A stretch of DNA of 64,000 nt, taken from assembly GCF_016522075.1 (NCBI RefSeq), contig NZ_JAEHFW010000003.1:62001-126000 (forward strand), written 5' to 3'. Made by a program: the position numbers and the translations under genes. Positions 46,401 to 53,508 of this stretch are shown here, in pieces. The stretch's first letter is position 1. Each line of letters starts with the position of its first letter. Source of the stretch: Mucilaginibacter segetis. GTDB taxonomy: Bacteria > Bacteroidota > Bacteroidia > Sphingobacteriales > Sphingobacteriaceae. The notes beneath the pieces are model-generated. The model saw only the letters and a list, made by a program, of their open reading frames with translations, did no database searches and had not been told where the DNA came from.

Positions 46401-48362
46401 ATAACTTGTACCCGAAAAAACCGGAGTGGAAGCTGTAGCCGATGTGTACCAGTTATAAGTTATACCGGTTTGCGTATTAGTAATGTTTATAGTGGCGGTT
46501 TGCCCCGCATTTATGGTTAAGTTGTTAGCCGCCACAACCGGATCGGCAGGTTGTGGTTGTACTACCGCGCTGGCCTGGCTACGTGTATCACTTTCGCATC
46601 CGGTAGCATTAACCGTACTTACATAATACGTAGTATTGGCATGTAGGGCAGGTGTGGTAAAATCAGCGCCTGTAAATACCGGAGTGCCACCTGCTGCAGT
46701 TGTATACCAATTATAAAGATTGCCGCTAACGGGTGCGTCTATAGAAAATACAGCCACATCGCCATCACAAATAGTTACGTTTGCGTCGGTTAAAGCAGGA
46801 GCTGCGGGTGGCGCATTTACTGTTGCCGTTACTTGTGTACGTGCAGGGCTTATACAAGTACCCCCCGCTACAGCTTCGGCGTAATAACTGGTGTTTTGTG
46901 ATAAGGCATTGGTAGTAAAACTATTTCCGGTAAACACCGGTGTGCCGCCTGTAGCCGCAGTATACCAGTTTACAGTAATATCCGTTTGACTTTGAGCATT
47001 AAAAGTAGCTGTACTGCCTTTACAAATAGTAACATTAGCATTTGACACTACCGGCGCAGCAGGGATCTGATTAACGCTAATGGTTATTGGTGTACGTTCA
47101 GACTCATCGGTACACCCTGATCGCATCGCCGCAACATAATAGGTGGTGGTAGCTGTTAAAACTGGTGTAGTGAAAGTAGTCCCCGTAAAAACAGGTGTAC
47201 TTCCGGTTTGATGGGTGTACCAATTAAATGTAGTATTAGGTATTGTATTAGCCGTTAAGGCGGCTGTACTGCCGGAACATACCGAAATATCAGTAGTAAC
47301 CACATTATTGTATTTTATTACAGGACGTGGTATTAATTTCTCTGCCTCATATAAATTAACGGATGACAGTACATTGGCTATTCCGCCACCTAAACGAAGT
47401 TGCACCCGGTCAAATAATTTAGTGGGAGCGTATGTAACGGTAACCTTACGCCTGTTATCATTTAGATCCAGCAATCTCACGCTTAATAAAGCGCCTGAAA
47501 GTGTTTGCGAATCATTATTACTGGCATTACCGTTGTAGGTGGATAATGAAATATTTGAAAACACACCCGCATCAATTAATGCCTGTGGTATAGATAATGT
47601 TAAACGTACCGAATCGCCTATTACCGAGGGCGACTGAAATATAATAGTTTGCTGCGCATAGGCACCTACCGCTCCTATACTTGCATTTAGTGTAGATGCC
47701 GTATTGATATCGCCGTCTATTGCATTTTGTGGATTTGCAACACCGCCAACATCCACTCCAAGGTTCAATAATCCTGCGGATATCCCGTGTAATTCATCAA
47801 AGGCACTATTACAGGCAAGCGGAGCATTGCCATAATAAAAGCCCCCATATACATAAATGCTGCTTAGGGCCCCTATCAGACCACCGTTTAATGTAATACG
47901 TACTCTGTCATAAAGCTGGCTGGGGACAATTGTTAATTCAACCTGGTTATTATTACTTGCAGCTGTTAACAAGGTGGCGGCCGTAATTGCTGAACCAGCC
48001 GGTGAATTGCCATTATATGGCCTTATGCTTATGGCTCCTAGAGCGGTTAGGTCAAGCAAATTATTTCCGCTACCCAGTTTAATGGTAACAGGGGTGCCTG
48101 CGGATACTTTCTCCGAAGCCGGGAAAATCAACTCCTGATAAGTTTGGGCCGCTATGCCGAGGGTTACATTTAAAACCGATGCAGTTTGAAGATTGCCATC
48201 TACAGCTGCCGATTGATTAGTTACTACACATCCTACACATAACAACCCACCATTACTACTTACCTGGCTGGTCGCAAAATTACGTTGTGCAAAAGCTGAT
48301 GCTGAATAAAAAATTAACAGGCAAATTAGCACATACCTGTTTAAAAAGGAAAAGTTTTTCAT
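40461..48362 (-). CDS. Giant multi-domain surface adhesin with gliding-motility (CHU_C) C-terminal domain
   Basis: A 2633-residue secreted repeat protein; signal peptide about 1-26 (ending SAFAQ). Two module types alternate. Five long modules (~150-165 residues) carry a motif like NGLCIGCSISN...AVD.DT and end in YDRIEVRLNSG..S...SLN.Y. Nineteen Ig-like modules (~85 residues) follow the pattern C-x-G-S-x-A-T ... NWYT-A-T-G-G-T-P-V-F-T-G ... TTYYVEA ... GC-x-S..R. Order: long-long-Ig4-long-Ig3-long-Ig4-long-Ig8, then one FN3-like domain (VVTVGNTTSTSITFEWGAV) and the C-terminal NAFTPNGDGNNDIF...GWDG domain of type B T9SS cargo. Likely a long stalk adhesin secreted through the T9SS with its PorP partner. 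Ligand unknown. Confidence 0.93.
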   Translation of the reverse strand: MKNFSFLNRYVLICLLIFYSASAFAQRNFATSQVSSNGGLLCVGCVVTNQSAAVDGNLQTASVLNVTLGIAAQTYQELIFPASEKVSAGTPVTIKLGSGNNLLDLTALGAISIRPYNGNSPAGSAITAATLLTAASNNNQVELTIVPSQLYDRVRITLNGGLIGALSSIYVYGGFYYGNAPLACNSAFDELHGISAGLLNLGVDVGGVANPQNAIDGDINTASTLNASIGAVGAYAQQTIIFQSPSVIGDSVRLTLSIPQALIDAGVFSNISLSTYNGNASNNDSQTLSGALLSVRLLDLNDNRRKVTVTYAPTKLFDRVQLRLGGGIANVLSSVNLYEAEKLIPRPVIKYNNVVTTDISVCSGSTAALTANTIPNTTFNWYTHQTGSTPVFTGTTFTTPVLTATTTYYVAAMRSGCTDESERTPITISVNQIPAAPVVSNANVTICKGSTATFNAQSQTDITVNWYTAATGGTPVFTGNSFTTNALSQNTSYYAEAVAGGTCISPARTQVTATVNAPPAAPALTDANVTICDGDVAVFSIDAPVSGNLYNWYTTAAGGTPVFTGADFTTPALHANTTYYVSTVNATGCESDTRSQASAVVQPQPADPVVAANNLTINAGQTATINITNTQTGITYNWYTSATASTPVFSGTSYTTPALFATTTYYVNAVNGSGCTSANRTPVTINVTINTNSPCTFANTQSNSANGICIGCTITNGALAADADTTTASTINVLAGLVGGYADQYLQFQQPGFAGDTVKAVISTPVGLADVNVAGRISVALYNGTTLIDRYPLDNALVKVRLLGGNNRYAVLVPATAAYDRIEVRLNSGVASLLTSLQIYYAAQQYPTPVFDPQSPEVCKGSTAQINISSPANGTFNWYTTPTAGSSVFTGTNFTTPPLSANTTYYIEYSRNGCVSPARQAVQVLVNDPPAKPVVMPSTATIFSGQTASFTAQATNNVTVKWYSAATGGTPLFTGKTFTTPPLTTGTTYYAESSIGNCVSDERTPATVVVNAATLPDVTVNPPTQSVNSGSPATLTASSTTAGAVFNWYTTPTGGTSIYTGATFNTPAIFNDITYYAEATIPATGAVSATRAAGAVTVNAIANNPVPCDAAIAQTNTTSGLACVLCSISNANGSVDNNRDSFSQLNVPIGIGGGYAQQTLRFANIAHAGDSVVVELGFPATLADVSVLSQISLATYNGTTFNNDRFAIDGAAISIKLLNGISRFRVAFKAAQDFDRVETRLNSGLAGVFNSLNIYDASQEVAAPVINAASVTACQGTQATLTATVPAHVTVKWYTTASGGTPIFTGTTFNTPALNSTTTYYAEASRTADGCTQSVRSPVRVNITPIPAAPVVNTATVTVCSNQPATFTAEAVSGVTFNWYTLPASSTPVFTGNPFTTDPLTISTDFYVEAVGSGECGSSIRTKVTANVTSTPLVPTVSQSTVETCSGSNATLSASSSQSGITFNWFTTPTGGTPVYTGAQYTTPVLTSTTSYYVEAASGSCVSPARAEVTVTVNPVPIAPTITVTPSGGQISSGQTATLMASSTTAGATFNWYTSASGGTPIFTGATFTTPALTSNTTYYVESMLTATGCTSPERTAVTITVNPIFSTSCDFAVTQTTDVNGLCIGCSISNPNNAVDADTTSFSQVNVPVSVVGAYAAQTLIFSEGGVVGDTVKVKIGIPVSLLTAGVLDQLQIASYNGATYNGDRVNLSSSVLRVQILSGGNTALVKFAPSAVYDRIEVRLSSNIASLFSSLNLYFATKQVEAPVLDATTVNICAGNTATFTIANTRTGISYNWYTSATGGTPVFTGNSFVTGPLTATTTYYVESSRTSSGCANPNRVAATVNVTPLPANPVLAQADMEICQGESTTLSVTNTAGSMAKWYDAAVNGTLLFTGANYTVSPVTTNNYYVELTNGTCSSSVRTIATVTVNPRPAKPAVASANVQVCAGSTANLQVISPEAGVTYNWYTAATGGTAVFSGSNFTTDAITQNTTYYVEAANTTSGCNNNGDRTAVNVTVNGQLNTPTLSAAQTEVCSGGSATLSVVNPVSGVQYNWYTAATGGTLVHTGVTFTINDLTADIAYFVEAANNGCTSAARAEADITVLPVPTPPQLQIPSGGLTVCMGSSATIVVENPQTNFVYRWYDAPTNGTLLFTGTQFTTPALTANTTYYVEASSAGNCNPSSRTSVTITITPLPQDPTVTTPNVLVCNGSSATLSISSPQSGITYLWYDSPSQTNLLFTGETYVTDPITVTTNFYVVARNAGGCASNNLAQVQVTTEPAPDAPVVANNNTATTCSGTQATLSIDNPDAGFTYNWYAVAHGGTILHSGTDFVTPGLSANTTYYAEAVNENGCVSNTRTAVSVTVTSPPNAPVINTQGLSVCPGDIVTINATAGNNTTINWYASATGGTLLFTGTSFVTPAINATTTYYAEAVSNSSGCSSATRTAVTVNILQHLAAPVVTVGNTTSTSITFEWGAVPDATGYEVSLDNGQTFTTPSSGSAGLIQLVVDLQPAESVTIIVRAAGSSPCQLSSNSTAVTGTTANPFGDGIFVPNAFTPNGDGNNDIFQIYGTSINHASFWIYDQWGELQFKSTNKSNGWDGTFKGRPQPVGVYVYYVEATMNDGQVVKKKGTVTLLR
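43085..43545 (-). repeat. Long adhesin module 5 (Cys-x-Gly-Cys type)
   Basis: Approximate bounds. About 155 residues starting near CDFAVTQTTDVNGLCIGCSISN and ending LFSSLNLYFATKQVE. Close copy of modules 3 and 4; possibly a galactose-binding/discoidin-like beta-sandwich, but the fold is inferred only from beta-rich pattern. Confidence 0.75.
44590..45045 (-). repeat. Long adhesin module 4
   Basis: Approximate bounds. Starts near CDAAIAQTNTTSGLACVLC and ends LAGVFNSLNIYDASQEV. The first motif reads CVLC rather than CIGC. Flanked on its N-terminal side by an Ig module lacking both usual cysteines. Confidence 0.75.
45835..46300 (-). repeat. Long adhesin module 3
   Basis: Approximate bounds. Starts near CTFANTQSNSANGICIGC and ends SLLTSLQIYYAAQQYP. 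Same beta-rich layout as modules 4 and 5. Confidence 0.75.
47330..48290 (-). repeat. Long adhesin modules 1 and 2 (adjacent pair)
   Basis: Approximate bounds. Module 1 starts near NGGLLCVGCVVTN; module 2 starts near AFDELHGISAGLLNLGV and lacks the C-x-x-C pair (NLGVDVGGVAN instead). The pair forms the N-terminal head of the mature protein, directly after the signal peptide. Confidence 0.7.
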
Positions 48363-48896
48363 AAGCGCAGTTTTAGGTTATATAAAGGGGATATGCCTTT
48401 AACTACGCAACATCTAAAAAAAACGTTTTTAGCAGTTTGTTCACTTGTATCGCATCTGAATCAGTTTGTTCAGGCTCCTTACTTGCTATTCATTTTGTTC
48501 ATTATTTTTAAAAAATAGGGTTAAAACTCCTATATGGTAAACAATGTTTATGCCATGGTATTTGCGCAAAACCTTCTATTCGTTTTTTGCGTACACCAAT
48601 ATAAACCTTTGACCTATGCAGTTATATTATTGGAAAAAGACACTTTTCAACGTCTAAAAGAATAGCGTATAACTACGTGATTTTAAAATCACGTAGTTAT
48701 ACGCTTATTGTCGGTAAAATATATTTTAATTTAATAATATATACCTAAGGTAGATGTATATTATATATAGATTAAAATATATTCATTTTTTGCCTAAAAA
48801 GTAAACAAAATGTTAATTTTAATAATCACAGCGGTATGCCGGTAACAACTCATTATTTATATTTACGTATCAGTCAGAGATTACCTTAAAATTTTT
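48363..48896. other. 534-base spacer between divergent adhesin and NTPase loci
   Basis: A+T-rich spacer with no plausible protein gene. Its one strong structure is the perfect 42-bp palindrome at 48664-48705. Both flanking genes start away from it, so their promoters must lie here, but I find no exact TAnnTTTG pair for either. Confidence 0.6.
48664..48705. repeat. Perfect 42-bp palindrome
   Basis: AGCGTATAACTACGTGATTT and its reverse complement are joined with no spacer (centre TTTTAAAA at 48681-48688), giving 21 matched pairs without mismatch. No T-run follows on either strand, unlike the terminators elsewhere in this window. Position between divergent genes fits a regulatory or mobile-repeat origin. 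Confidence 0.9.
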
Positions 48897-49154
48897 ATGG
48901 AAAAAGTATACATAAGCAACTGTATCAAATACGAGATATTAAAAATTTGTGGTTTAAACACATCTCGTCCATATAATCTGGTAACAGATATTCCATTGAA
49001 AAATTTAGGGTTCAGGGCTAAGAACAACCGATGCGAACTGTTAGAAAGGCGCTTACAAGTTATTGCTGATGAATATAACACCGGTAAGCAGATAGCAAAA
49101 GGAACGATTTCAGAAAACATCACGGTTAAGCAATGCATACAATTTTTGATTTAA
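48897..49154 (+). CDS. Hypothetical 85-residue protein upstream of the NTPase gene
   Basis: Starts MEKVYISNCIKYEILKICGL; the second half (LKNLGFRAKNNRCELLERRLQVIADEY ... ISENITVKQCIQFLI) is helix-rich. Its helix spacing and ending vaguely recall acyl-carrier-like proteins, but there is no DSL serine, so I do not assign that family. It is 31 bases before the NTPase ATG and on the same strand, so probably co-transcribed. An antisense frame (48881-49138) is equally long but lacks context. Confidence 0.5.
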   Translation: MEKVYISNCIKYEILKICGLNTSRPYNLVTDIPLKNLGFRAKNNRCELLERRLQVIADEYNTGKQIAKGTISENITVKQCIQFLI

Positions 49155-49185
49155 CAACTACCCCTAATAAAATATAATATATTTT

Positions 49186-51738
49186 ATGACGATACTTTCC
49201 CCTAAATACTTTGATTCGTTAAAAGAAACTGTACTTAATATTTCAGGATTTAAAACTATTACTCCGTGCGATTGCAAAGTTATATCGCTAAAAATTTTCG
49301 AAAAAACCAAAAATAGCTTAAGCGAAACTACCCTGAAAAGGGTATACGGATTTGCCTATACCAAATTTAATCCTTCGGTGTTTACAATAGATGTAATGGC
49401 CAAATATTGTGGCTATGAAGGGTGGGACGATTTTTGTACAAGCCAGCAATCAGCAGCAGTAAAAACTCCGGAAACAAATACGAATTGGGATATTGTTAAA
49501 CTTAATGCTACAAAAATAACGAACCTGACCTTACAGGCGTTAAAGAACAAAACCGGTATACCGTACAGTTTAACAATAAAAAGAAATTTCATTGATACTC
49601 ATCTGGATGAATTTTCCAATAACAATTATACCGCAACGGTTATATCAGCACCAACCGGGTATGGAAAAACTGTAGCTATTTGCCATTGGATTGAGGAGAG
49701 ATTACAAAACAGTAACGATACGATCTTATTTTTTAGCGGTAACATTTTAATTAACGCTTTTTTTTCCGGAAGTAATATTAACGACTGGCTGCTAAGCTTG
49801 TTAGGATATTCTACTGATAAAAACATCAACGCGCTTATCAACTCAAAACAAAAAGCCGAAGGTAATTTCTATTTTATTATTGACGGTTTTGATGAGCATT
49901 ATTATAAAAATGAACAATTTCATTTATTGCTTGATCATGTGTTGGATATTTTTTCAGTTTATCAGGGCTTGCCGTGGTTTAAACTTATCCTAACAATGCG
50001 TTCTTATTCATGGATAAATAATAAACACATATTTGAAAACAACAGAAACAAATGGTTTAACGGGTTTATTTTAAATGTAGATACCGAAGCTACAAACGTG
50101 CCTTTATTAAGTATTGGCGAAATAAAGCAGCTCTTTAAAAACATAAAGCCTTCAGCAGAGAATTTTTTGACTTTCGAAATTGCCAATAACTTTAATTATC
50201 CATTATATTTTGAGTACTACTATAAAGAATATAAGGACGAATGCGCTCCTGATAAGATCGATCAATTTTGCCTGTATAACCTGATCATTAGTTTTATAAC
50301 TAAAAAAATATATCTGGGTACACATTCTGCCGAAAAGCTACTACTGCTCAATACTTTTGTAGAAGCTATGAGCCTGGAAACTAATAATTACACCATTAGC
50401 AAGCTTAAAGTTTTACCAATTATAAAAAAGCATCATTATGCTTACGCTGAATTAATTAGTATTGGGTTTATACGTGAAATAAATAGCAGTGTTGATCTGG
50501 AATATAAAACACATATAACGTTCTGTAATGATAATTTTTTAGAGTTTACTATTGCAAAAACAATGCTATATCATAATAACGATATTTTTGATGAGGCATT
50601 GATAAACGCGATTAATGTCAATTTTGAAAACAGTCATCGTAAACTCTCCGTATTAAAATGGTGTATCATATATGCGAGCAAAACAAGCCAGCAAAACAAC
50701 CTGGATGTGCTCACCGGAATAATATTGAAGCCTAATGAAAAATCGGATCTTATCTTATTTTTAGGTGATATGTTTGAACGGGCTTATACATTAGCGGGTA
50801 AAGCATCTTCAATAGTTCCCAATTATGAACAGAATTGTATTGACCGTCTTTTTAATTACTTTTTTGATTTAGAACTGATCAGCCCTGATTATAAGAAGAC
50901 ATTAAAAGCATTATTAAAATTCGAACTTACCGATAATAAAAAGATAATTATATATACCTCTTTAGCGGCCATAGCCATACAACAACTAAAGCTTAATAAA
51001 CTTGAAGAATATCTGTTCAAGTTAAAAAGCTTTCCGTCTGGTGTTTATACGCAGTTCCCCATAAATCCGCTAAATTGTATTGATACCATTTATCAAAACT
51101 TTAAATATGGGGCATTTAAAAAGGATTTTTTTGCGGAACTAACCCGGTTTTATTTTAATCCGCCATTAGAAACATTTCAGGGGGCCGGGGATGATTCAAA
51201 AGGATTTATTTATTTACTCGCTGCATATACCTTAACAATTTGTAAAAGACCAGCCAAAATACCCCGCTTTATCGCTGCACTGCATAAAATTGATAAGCCA
51301 CATTCAGATAAAACTTTTGCTTATAATTTATACCTTCAGATATTACTGGCCGACTCATATTTCGACTCTAATAAATATGATTCGATGGAAGAAATATATC
51401 AAATGGTGGAAAATGCCTACACTGCAGAGGAAAAATCGTTAACACCATTTATCCGGTCCGTTTTTTATAGTTTAAAAATTAAAATGGCAATAGCAAACTC
51501 TAATTATCAATGCGTTGCATTTAACTGGAATTTATTTAACCAGTTTTGTGATGAATCGGGTAACAGGTTGTCACAAATGCTTGCCTCGCTAAACCTGCTG
51601 AATAGTAAAATGTTTAAAGCTGCTCATCCGGAAATGTATAAGAAAATAGCTTATCAAAATGCTAAATGGCTGCGGGAAAGCGGCCTGAATCAGGAGGTGC
51701 TTACCAACCCCGTAATGCTAAACAGCTACCAGGATTGA
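49186..51738 (+). CDS. Large P-loop NTPase, STAND/NACHT-like, with N-terminal helical domain
   Basis: 850 residues, no signal peptide. Residues 1-85 form a helical module (CDCKVISLKIFEKTKNSLSE, TTLKRVYGFAYTKFNPSVFT, MAKYCGYEGWDDFC) that resembles small Bacteroidota N-terminal regulatory domains with an HTH look. The NTPase follows: Walker A APTGYGKT at 155-162, Walker B FYFIIDGFDE near 228-236, then LILTMRSYSW near 267-276 with an Arg finger/sensor candidate. From about 330 the protein is all-helical (TPR-like or superhelical, no clear consensus) to the end. The layout fits a STAND NTPase switch; whether for defence, transcription or other signalling is unknown. DNA looks more A+T-rich than neighbouring genes. 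Confidence 0.75.
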   Translation: MTILSPKYFDSLKETVLNISGFKTITPCDCKVISLKIFEKTKNSLSETTLKRVYGFAYTKFNPSVFTIDVMAKYCGYEGWDDFCTSQQSAAVKTPETNTNWDIVKLNATKITNLTLQALKNKTGIPYSLTIKRNFIDTHLDEFSNNNYTATVISAPTGYGKTVAICHWIEERLQNSNDTILFFSGNILINAFFSGSNINDWLLSLLGYSTDKNINALINSKQKAEGNFYFIIDGFDEHYYKNEQFHLLLDHVLDIFSVYQGLPWFKLILTMRSYSWINNKHIFENNRNKWFNGFILNVDTEATNVPLLSIGEIKQLFKNIKPSAENFLTFEIANNFNYPLYFEYYYKEYKDECAPDKIDQFCLYNLIISFITKKIYLGTHSAEKLLLLNTFVEAMSLETNNYTISKLKVLPIIKKHHYAYAELISIGFIREINSSVDLEYKTHITFCNDNFLEFTIAKTMLYHNNDIFDEALINAINVNFENSHRKLSVLKWCIIYASKTSQQNNLDVLTGIILKPNEKSDLILFLGDMFERAYTLAGKASSIVPNYEQNCIDRLFNYFFDLELISPDYKKTLKALLKFELTDNKKIIIYTSLAAIAIQQLKLNKLEEYLFKLKSFPSGVYTQFPINPLNCIDTIYQNFKYGAFKKDFFAELTRFYFNPPLETFQGAGDDSKGFIYLLAAYTLTICKRPAKIPRFIAALHKIDKPHSDKTFAYNLYLQILLADSYFDSNKYDSMEEIYQMVENAYTAEEKSLTPFIRSVFYSLKIKMAIANSNYQCVAFNWNLFNQFCDESGNRLSQMLASLNLLNSKMFKAAHPEMYKKIAYQNAKWLRESGLNQEVLTNPVMLNSYQD

Positions 51739-51880
51739 ATACCTATTATAGCATTTAAATCAAAAGCTATACGATATGTATAGGTTGTAGCGTATAAATT
51801 ATCAAGCTTATAATAAGTAAGCCAAACTTTCTGCGTCTTTGTTCAATAAGAATCAATTTGCAAATAGTGATCTTGTCTGA

Positions 51881-51928
51881 AAATTATTATTTAAACATGT
51901 AATCGATTGCATATTTAAATAATAATTT
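51881..51928. promoter_or_regulatory. 48-bp inverted repeat with LacI-type operator core, upstream of xylB
   Basis: Arms AAATTATTATTTAAA and TTTAAATAATAATTT are perfect complements. The core TGTAATCGATTGCA (51898-51911) is a near-perfect dyad like LacI/GalR operators, centred on CG. In all 22 of 24 half-site pairs match. It ends 42 bases before the xylB ATG. No regulator gene is nearby in this window. Confidence 0.65.
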
Positions 51929-51970
51929 AAATTCGTTCAACCAATTTAGTAAACCGCCGAATTATACTAT

Positions 51971-53455
51971 ATGTTATTATTAGGAATAGATTTAGGAACC
52001 TCATCGGTAAAAATTTCCATCATAGATTCGGTTTCTCAACAATCGATAGCATCTGCTCAATATCCGGATGAGGAATCACCCATAAAATCATTAAAAAGCG
52101 GTTGGGCCGAACAGTCTCCCGATATGTGGTGGGATCAGGTTCAGCAGGGTATTCTGCTCTGTCACCAAAAGGGGAATTATGATCCAGCTGATATCGGCGC
52201 AATTGGTATAGCTTATCAAATGCACGGTTTGGTGATAGTTGATGAAAAGAACGAAGCCCTGCGCGATAGTATTATTTGGTGTGATAGCCGTGCCGTAGAA
52301 ACAGGCAATCAGGCATTTGCCGCGATAGGTGAGCAAAAATGTTTATCAACGCTGCTAAACTCTCCCGGTAATTTCACCGCCTCTAAACTGGCATGGGTAA
52401 AAGCTAACGAGCCCGAAATTTATAAACGGATCAGTAAAATAATGCTGCCAGGTGACTTTATCGCCTTAAAGCTAACCGGCCATGTTACAAGCTCAGTGTC
52501 GGCGCTATCCGAAGGAGTTTTTTATGACTTTAAAAAGGATGCGTTGTCTCAAGAAATTATAAGCTATTTTGATTTTGATAAAAGCCTGTTCCCTGATATT
52601 TTGCCCGTATTTTCGGTACACGGGAATGTTTTGGCAACTGTTGCTCAAAAACTGAAGCTTAAAACGGGCATACCAGTGACTTACAAAGCCGGCGATCAGC
52701 CTAATAACGCATTATCCTTAAATGTACTAAAGCCTGGTGAGGTTGCCGCTACCGCGGGCACATCAGGTGTAATTTACGGGGTGAGCGATCAATTGGTTTA
52801 CGATAAGGAGTCGCGGGTGAATACGTTTGCACATGTAAACTATATTAAGAAGCAAAAGCGATTAGGGGTTTTGCTATGTATTAATGGCACCGGTAGTTTA
52901 AACCGCTGGACTAAAAATATGTTTGGTCAATCGCTAACCTATACGGAGATGAACGAACAGGCCAAAGCTATCCCAGTGGGGAGCGATGGTTTACGCATAC
53001 TGCCTTTTGGTAACGGTGCCGAACGTATGCTTAATAATAAACAAATAGGTGTACACTTTCATCATATCGACCTTAATTTACATACACAGGCTCATATTTT
53101 CAGGGCAGTGCAGGAAGGTATAGCCTGCGCTTTCAGGTATGGGTTGGATATTATGCGCGAAAACGGTATGTCGCCATCTATTATACGGTCTGGATTATCG
53201 AATCTGTTTTTAAGTGAGGTTTTCGGGCAAAGTTTTGTTGATTTTACAGGTATACCGGTTGAATTCTATAAAAATGACGGAAGTGTGGGAGCGGCCTTAG
53301 GCGCCGGAATAGGTGTTGGCGTTTATAAAACACCAACTGAGGCGTTTACCAATATGCAGCCTGTGAAATTAATTGAGCCGGCATCATCCGATAAAACAGA
53401 GGCCATATATAACGAATGGAAAGAACTGCTTATTAAGCAACTGATTATAGAATAA
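51971..53455 (+). CDS. xylB: Xylulokinase
   Basis: FGGY-family kinase phosphorylating D-xylulose to xylulose 5-phosphate. 494 residues. N-terminal phosphate-1 motif LLLGIDLGTSSVKISIID (about 2-19); AYQMHGLVIVDE near 78 with a substrate-region Gln-Met-His-Gly typical of xylulokinases; KAGDQPNNALSLNVLKPGE near 236-254 with the catalytic Asp; ATAGTSGVIYG near 257 (phosphate-2). First gene of a xylB-xylA-symporter operon. Confidence 0.94.
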   Translation: MLLLGIDLGTSSVKISIIDSVSQQSIASAQYPDEESPIKSLKSGWAEQSPDMWWDQVQQGILLCHQKGNYDPADIGAIGIAYQMHGLVIVDEKNEALRDSIIWCDSRAVETGNQAFAAIGEQKCLSTLLNSPGNFTASKLAWVKANEPEIYKRISKIMLPGDFIALKLTGHVTSSVSALSEGVFYDFKKDALSQEIISYFDFDKSLFPDILPVFSVHGNVLATVAQKLKLKTGIPVTYKAGDQPNNALSLNVLKPGEVAATAGTSGVIYGVSDQLVYDKESRVNTFAHVNYIKKQKRLGVLLCINGTGSLNRWTKNMFGQSLTYTEMNEQAKAIPVGSDGLRILPFGNGAERMLNNKQIGVHFHHIDLNLHTQAHIFRAVQEGIACAFRYGLDIMRENGMSPSIIRSGLSNLFLSEVFGQSFVDFTGIPVEFYKNDGSVGAALGAGIGVGVYKTPTEAFTNMQPVKLIEPASSDKTEAIYNEWKELLIKQLIIE

Positions 53456-53508
53456 ATATATAACATTACTTTACTGACATATTATTTTCACTAAAAACAA
53501 CCAAGGAT

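Noticed and set aside
41095..47538. Many rightward open frames across the adhesin gene
   Set aside because: They are antisense shadows of a repetitive coding sequence, with no starts or promoters of their own; the leftward frame has coherent domains throughout.
40461..48362. Direct repeats that might look like a CRISPR array
   Set aside because: Repeats are ~85- and ~155-codon protein modules with diverged copies in one frame, not short identical repeats with unique spacers.
48881..49138. Minus-strand frame opposite the 85-residue ORF
   Set aside because: Similar length, but it lacks neighbours on its strand, while the plus-strand frame is 31 bases from the NTPase gene. Not decided beyond doubt.
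48897..49154. Calling the 85-residue ORF an acyl carrier protein
   Set aside because: No DSL serine for phosphopantetheine; similarity is limited to helix spacing.
48897..51738. Naming the NTPase locus as a known anti-phage system (for example Avs)
   Set aside because: Only generic STAND-like NTPase motifs are visible; no effector domain or defence gene neighbours support a named system.
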